A stretch of 9,791 nucleotides of DNA from Opitutales bacterium (GTDB lineage Bacteria > Verrucomicrobiota > Verrucomicrobiia > Opitutales > T3Sed10-336). The notes under the pieces are model-generated. The model did not search any database. It had not been told where the DNA came from and was given only the letters and a program-made list of their open reading frames with translations. The stretch lies in contig SLOW01000283.1 in NCBI GenBank assembly GCA_007132315.1, positions 1 to 9,791 on the forward strand. Direction: 5' to 3'. A program made the position numbers and the translations under genes. This document shows, one piece after another, positions 6,839 to 9,791 of the stretch (positions are counted from its first letter, which is position 1; every line of letters begins with the position of its first letter).

Positions 6839-7588
6839 TCAGGTTAGCATCAGCAGGTAGGCAAACGCGCCCATCCCGCCCAGGCCCAGGATGCAGAATG
6901 CGGCGAGCGGCAGCAGCGCCACCGTGATGGTACAGAAAAACAGGCCGATCGAACCCGCCACGGCGGCCGTCAACAGGATGGGCTCGCCGTAGGAAAGGTA
7001 AACCACGGCGAAGAAGCCCACGCCGAGCGCGGCCCGGAATCGGATAAACGGATACACGGCCGTGGTGCGCAGAAACAGGACGGTGGCGAGACCCAGATCC
7101 ACCACGCCGATCAGGACGAGTGGATTCACCAGCATGGCGCCGAATTCCAGGCCGAACAGGATATCCGCGTCCTGAGCGACCAGCGCGATCCCGCTGAGGA
7201 GAAAAATCACCGCCGCAACGTGCATGCCGATATAGGCATAGACGACCCGGAGCTCGTCCAGGTTGCGTTGGTGTTTCGTGTCCTTCGTCCGGCCTTCCGC
7301 CTGAGCCAGCATTTCGTCCACGGTAATCGGTTCCGCGTTTTCGTCTTCGATGTTCAGGCGGGCTACGTTCTCTTTGGGCTTGAGGTTGAGTTTTCTCTTT
7401 TCGGGGAACAGCTGAGCCTTCAGGTCGGGCAACTCGGACACTTCGTTCCAGGTCTCCTTCTCAACGTCGTAAATGAGCGTATCGTCTTCCACCTGGCCGG
7501 CTTCGGCCAGGGAAGTGAGTTGATCGACGGTGAAGGGGCCGCGCGATTCCTGGGCGTCCTTCTGCCTGATGTAATATTCTGGCTCCAT
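6839..7588 (-). CDS. GYF_2 (DUF4339) domain membrane protein
   Basis: Starting at the ATG at 7586-7588 (a weak AAGAAG lies upstream), the product has 249 residues. The N-terminal GYF_2 domain covers about 4-60: YYIRQ, then RGPFTVDQLTSLAEAGQV (16-33), DDTLIYDVEKETW (35-47) and SELPDL. GYF_2 modules are thought to bind peptides and often sit on bacterial membrane proteins. A charged linker (62-112) leads to four or five hydrophobic segments (about 116-137, 146-173, 186-199, 205-225, 226-248) that end at the C-terminus. An upstream ATG at 7630 or a start at 7693 would add residues that do not resemble the domain. I know no specific function. The gene heads the same-strand series GYF_2, YihY, PpiD-like, FmdB, and the pyruvate kinase remnant ends 101 bp upstream. 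Confidence 0.75.
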   Translation of the reverse strand: MEPEYYIRQKDAQESRGPFTVDQLTSLAEAGQVEDDTLIYDVEKETWNEVSELPDLKAQLFPEKRKLNLKPKENVARLNIEDENAEPITVDEMLAQAEGRTKDTKHQRNLDELRVVYAYIGMHVAAVIFLLSGIALVAQDADILFGLEFGAMLVNPLVLIGVVDLGLATVLFLRTTAVYPFIRFRAALGVGFFAVVYLSYGEPILLTAAVAGSIGLFFCTITVALLPLAAFCILGLGGMGAFAYLLMLT

Positions 7589-7689
7589 GAAGCTTCTTTG
7601 TTGAAAGATCGAGACGGCGTTTTCAAGCATTAATAAATGCCGGCGCCGCGCGACCCGCACGGTTGAACGGCGTGACTTTCGGCTCCGGA

Positions 7690-8149
7690 TCACTCGACGA
7701 ACCGCATTTGCACGGTGTCCACCAGCTGGTCTTTGAGGACAATATTGCTCACGATCACCAGTTTGTCGCCGGAGCGGACTTTTTCCCGGTCGCGGAGAAT
7801 GTTCATCGCCTCGGCGACCATGACTCCGGGGTCGCTGTTGAACGGCAGGTGGTAGGGCTCAATGCCCCAGTGAAGCCGCAACCGGCGCAGGGTGTCCCGC
7901 GAACCGCTGAAAGCGAAGATGGGGGAGCGGTGGGGGCGCAGGGCGGCGAGCTGATCCTCGATCTTGGCGATGATCCCCGCTGGCGCGGATCCGGCGAATG
8001 ACGGTGCGGGTCCATTCGTGATTGGCGTGGGCCATGTTCAACCGGCAGACGTCCACGCCGTTGCGGATGAGGCGTTCGAGCATTTCCTCGCTCTCGGTGG
8101 CGGGACCGATGGTGAAAATGATTTTTGTCCGTCGGTAGTCGAATTGCAT
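7690..8149 (-). pseudogene. pyk: Pyruvate kinase remnant with two internal deletions and a one-base frame break
   Basis: Pyruvate kinase makes ATP and pyruvate from PEP; this copy cannot. The ATG at 8147-8149 (GGAG four bases upstream) starts MQFDYRRTKIIFTIGPATES and runs through VDVCRLNMAHANHEW, the N-terminal (beta/alpha)8 strand set. After IRRIRASG the match jumps directly to IIAKIEDQ, the motif of the catalytic lysine, and then directly to LAALRPHRSPIFAF and RLHWGIEP, GDKLVIVSN and VDTVQMR of the C-terminal allosteric domain. Missing are the whole B domain with part of the barrel, and then the MVARGDLG and SGETA segments. About 152 residues remain of a usual 470 or so. The first join also changes frame; removing one base of the CCCC run at 7975-7978 restores one continuous frame. 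The gene is divergent from the metallo-hydrolase gene. Confidence 0.85.
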
Positions 8150-8266
8150 CGCGCTCCAGATCAACGGCTGCGGTTGTCAGGGACAAGGCTTTATATCTGG
8201 GCCGATGATATTTTTCCGCGGTATGTGGCTTGCCAGCGGCGCGACCATTCGGTTGCCTGATCCTTC

Positions 8267-9073
8267 ATGGGAGTACGGTTCAAAATTCTGGGTAGCAGCA
8301 GCGCCGGAAACTGCGGGTTTCTGCAGACCGAGGATTGCCGGGTATTGATCGACGCAGGGTTTTCCGGGCGCCGGATCTGCGAGATGCTGGAAGCGTGCGG
8401 TGAGTCGGTTGACGATCTCGACGCGGTGTTCGTCACCCACGAACACCGCGATCACATCGCGGGCCTGCGGGGCCTGGCCCGCTACCGAAAGTTGCGGGTG
8501 TTCGCCAACAGCTTCACCGCCGAGGCGGCCCGCGGCGGCTTGCGGACGGACCTGGACTGGCGGATCTTCGAAACCGGGCACCGTTTTGTGTTTCGGGATC
8601 TGGAAATCGACGCGTTCGCGCTGCCGCACGACGCCCACGATCCGGTCGGGTTCGTGTTTTCGTCGGGGGGCGGTGACTTATTTCATCAGCGCACCAGCAT
8701 CGGCTGGGCGCTCGATCTCGGGTACGTGCCCGACGGCGTGCGGGAGCGGCTGAGCCGGACGGATGTGCTGGTGATCGAAGCCAACCACGACGGCGAGTTG
8801 CTGAAGAACGACCGCAAACGCCCGTGGTCGGTCAAGCAACGGATCTCGGGGCGCCACGGACACCTGTCGAACGAAACCGCTGTGGATCTGGTTGAAAACA
8901 CCCCGGGCGCGCGTTGGGAACAGGTTTACCTCGCGCACCTGAGCCGCGACTGCAACACGGTGGAACGGGTGGAGGCGGTGTTCGCCGACGCGTCGCAGGC
9001 GAACCCGCGGCGCCTCGTTTCGGTGGTTTCGCCGGAGAACGGAACCGGGACCCCGTTTCTGGTCCGGCCCTGA
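8267..9073 (+). CDS. WalJ/YycJ-like MBL-fold metallo-hydrolase
   Basis: A complete 268-residue metallo-beta-lactamase-fold protein of the YycJ/WalJ type, cytoplasmic, with a dinuclear metal site. The family N-terminus (FKILGSSSAGNC, 5-16) is followed by LIDAGFSGRRI, the metal motif HEHRDH (His58, His60, Asp62, His63), LPHDAHDPVGF (119-129, His121), LDLGYV (149-153, Asp150), IEANHD (170-175), GRHGHLSN (195-202) and LAHLSRDCN (222-230, His224). Members have been described as DNA exonucleases in Firmicutes and linked with the WalKR regulators there; no such regulators are in the window, so the substrate is unknown. The ATG at 8267 gives the usual short N-terminus, but no Shine-Dalgarno is visible. 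The 117-bp gap to the divergent pyruvate kinase remnant must hold its promoter, of which I see no convincing boxes. It converges with the dikinase gene, 14 bp apart. Confidence 0.9.
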   Translation: MGVRFKILGSSSAGNCGFLQTEDCRVLIDAGFSGRRICEMLEACGESVDDLDAVFVTHEHRDHIAGLRGLARYRKLRVFANSFTAEAARGGLRTDLDWRIFETGHRFVFRDLEIDAFALPHDAHDPVGFVFSSGGGDLFHQRTSIGWALDLGYVPDGVRERLSRTDVLVIEANHDGELLKNDRKRPWSVKQRISGRHGHLSNETAVDLVENTPGARWEQVYLAHLSRDCNTVERVEAVFADASQANPRRLVSVVSPENGTGTPFLVRP

Positions 9074-9087
9074 CGCGGCGGCCCGGG

Positions 9088-9791
9088 TCAGACTTGCGGC
9101 CGGCTCTGCAAGACGTGGTAATGGCCGCCGGCGAAAGCACCTTCGATGTCCTGGGGGGAATCGAAGGTTTTCTCGACGGCCAGACCGATTTCAGCGAGAT
9201 TGCGCAGGAACTCCTGGAGGAACGCGTCGTCGCCGGTCAGGGCGTCCCGACCGAACTCGAGCCGCTCCTCCCGGGCCGGGGGCAGGGCCACGCTGTCGTA
9301 GAGCCCGGCTCCGGCGTAGCCTTCCAGGTCTTCCGCGTTTGAGTCGGAGCGGAACATATGCCCGCTTCCGAACAAACCCACACTCTTCGAGGGGTAGGCG
9401 AGCACGCTGGGTTCCCGGGTGTCTTTGCGCACGGTGAAACTCAGGGCGCCGCCCGGGTAGTTGCCGACGATGGTTTCGCCCAGTCCGGGTACGGCCTCGC
9501 CGTAGATTTCGCCGGTGTCTCCGTTCAGGGGATTCACCGTGTGCAGAACGAAGGCGTATTCGGCCGGCACGATTTCCTGAATCAGAACGGCCATGTACAG
9601 GTCTTCCTCCTTCAATCCGCGCGCGCGACGGCTGTAATAAGCCCGGTCGTTCCATTTTGAGGCCCAGACGTCCTTGACGCACCGCCACCCGGCAGCGGAA
9701 TTCTTGAGCTCCGGGATCTTGTTCCGGTCCATCACCTTGCGGAGACGGTCGAGAAAACCGGCGGGAGCCTCCAGGGCGCGCGCGGTTTCCC
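9088..9791 (-). CDS. Alpha-glucan water dikinase-like protein, C-terminal nucleotide-binding domain (5' end outside window)
   Basis: The frame runs from the right edge to a TGA at 9088-9090, giving about 233 C-terminal residues of a PEP/pyruvate-binding (PPDK_N) domain. The GTG and ATG at 9730-9735 are internal. The order of motifs follows plant GWD (R1 protein) closely: VWASKWNDRAYYSRR, MAVLIQEIVPAEYAFVLHT, GLGETIVGNYPG, LAYPSKSVGLF, FRSDSNAEDLEGYAGAG, SPQDIEG and the final LQSRPQV. GWD uses ATP to put phosphate on glucose residues of starch or glycogen, releasing AMP and Pi; this domain binds the nucleotide. The phosphohistidine domain and any starch-binding modules lie outside the window. 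A PEP synthase or rifampicin phosphotransferase shares the fold, but VWASKWN.RAY, EIYGEAVPGLGETIVG and EDLEGYAGAGLYD are GWD-like to my eye. Its length and glucan substrate remain inferred. Confidence 0.85.
   Translation of the reverse strand, partial: ETARALEAPAGFLDRLRKVMDRNKIPELKNSAAGWRCVKDVWASKWNDRAYYSRRARGLKEEDLYMAVLIQEIVPAEYAFVLHTVNPLNGDTGEIYGEAVPGLGETIVGNYPGGALSFTVRKDTREPSVLAYPSKSVGLFGSGHMFRSDSNAEDLEGYAGAGLYDSVALPPAREERLEFGRDALTGDDAFLQEFLRNLAEIGLAVEKTFDSPQDIEGAFAGGHYHVLQSRPQV

Noticed and set aside
5518..6927. A 469-codon open frame antisense to the YihY gene
   Set aside because: Its product is Gln/Glu/Gly-rich low-complexity sequence typical of antisense shadow frames, while the opposite strand encodes a clear YihY protein.
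7615..7648. Nested inverted repeat (CGGCG/CGCCG around GCATT/AATGC) between the pyruvate kinase remnant and the GYF_2 gene
   Set aside because: The arms are five bases each with an uneven internal loop and there is no T-run, so neither a terminator nor a regulatory hairpin can be supported.
8165..8266. Possible promoter elements in the gap between divergent pyk remnant and metallo-hydrolase (AT-rich stretches near 8190 and 8210)
   Set aside because: No pair of -35 and -10 boxes with acceptable spacing could be found on either strand.

Overview
The window is a GC-rich bacterial chromosomal segment with no RNA gene, insertion sequence, CRISPR array or phage gene that I can see. The gene set (a divergent TrpF, an FmdB-type zinc ribbon, a PpiD-like chaperone, YihY/BrkB, a GYF_2 membrane protein, a WalJ-type metallo-hydrolase and a bacterial glucan water dikinase) and the style of the proteins suggest Verrucomicrobiota, perhaps Opitutae. 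That placement is my inference from memory of such proteins, not a tested result.

Left part (1-2466): the 3' end of a plus-strand gene, possibly a DHH-family phosphoesterase, converges on and overlaps the end of a minus-strand ParA/Soj ATPase that has no parB beside it. A voltage-gated potassium channel follows on the minus strand. It has lost S1 and most of S2. Directly abutting it head to head is the C-terminal end of a YjfF-type sugar ABC permease on the plus strand, which has lost its N-terminal two thirds. Both losses meet in a zone of roughly 30 bp, which points to a recombination breakpoint or a chimeric assembly.

Middle part (2540-7588): trpF (plus) converges with a minus-strand series read in the order GYF_2 membrane protein, YihY/BrkB, PpiD/SurA-like chaperone, FmdB zinc ribbon. 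The gaps are 43, 67 and 64 bp, so these could be one transcription unit concerned with the cell envelope.

Right part (7690-9791): a pyruvate kinase gene reduced to about one third of its length, with two internal losses and a one-base frame break, stands divergent from an intact WalJ/YycJ-like metallo-beta-lactamase-fold hydrolase. That gene converges, 14 bp apart, with the 3' end of an alpha-glucan water dikinase-like gene running in from the right edge. The dikinase shows the nucleotide-binding domain known from plant starch-phosphorylating GWD.

Most genes are ordinary housekeeping. The points worth a second look are the shared breakpoint near 2057-2083, the collapsed pyruvate kinase and the bacterial GWD-like protein. 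I did not find a convincing new multi-gene system.
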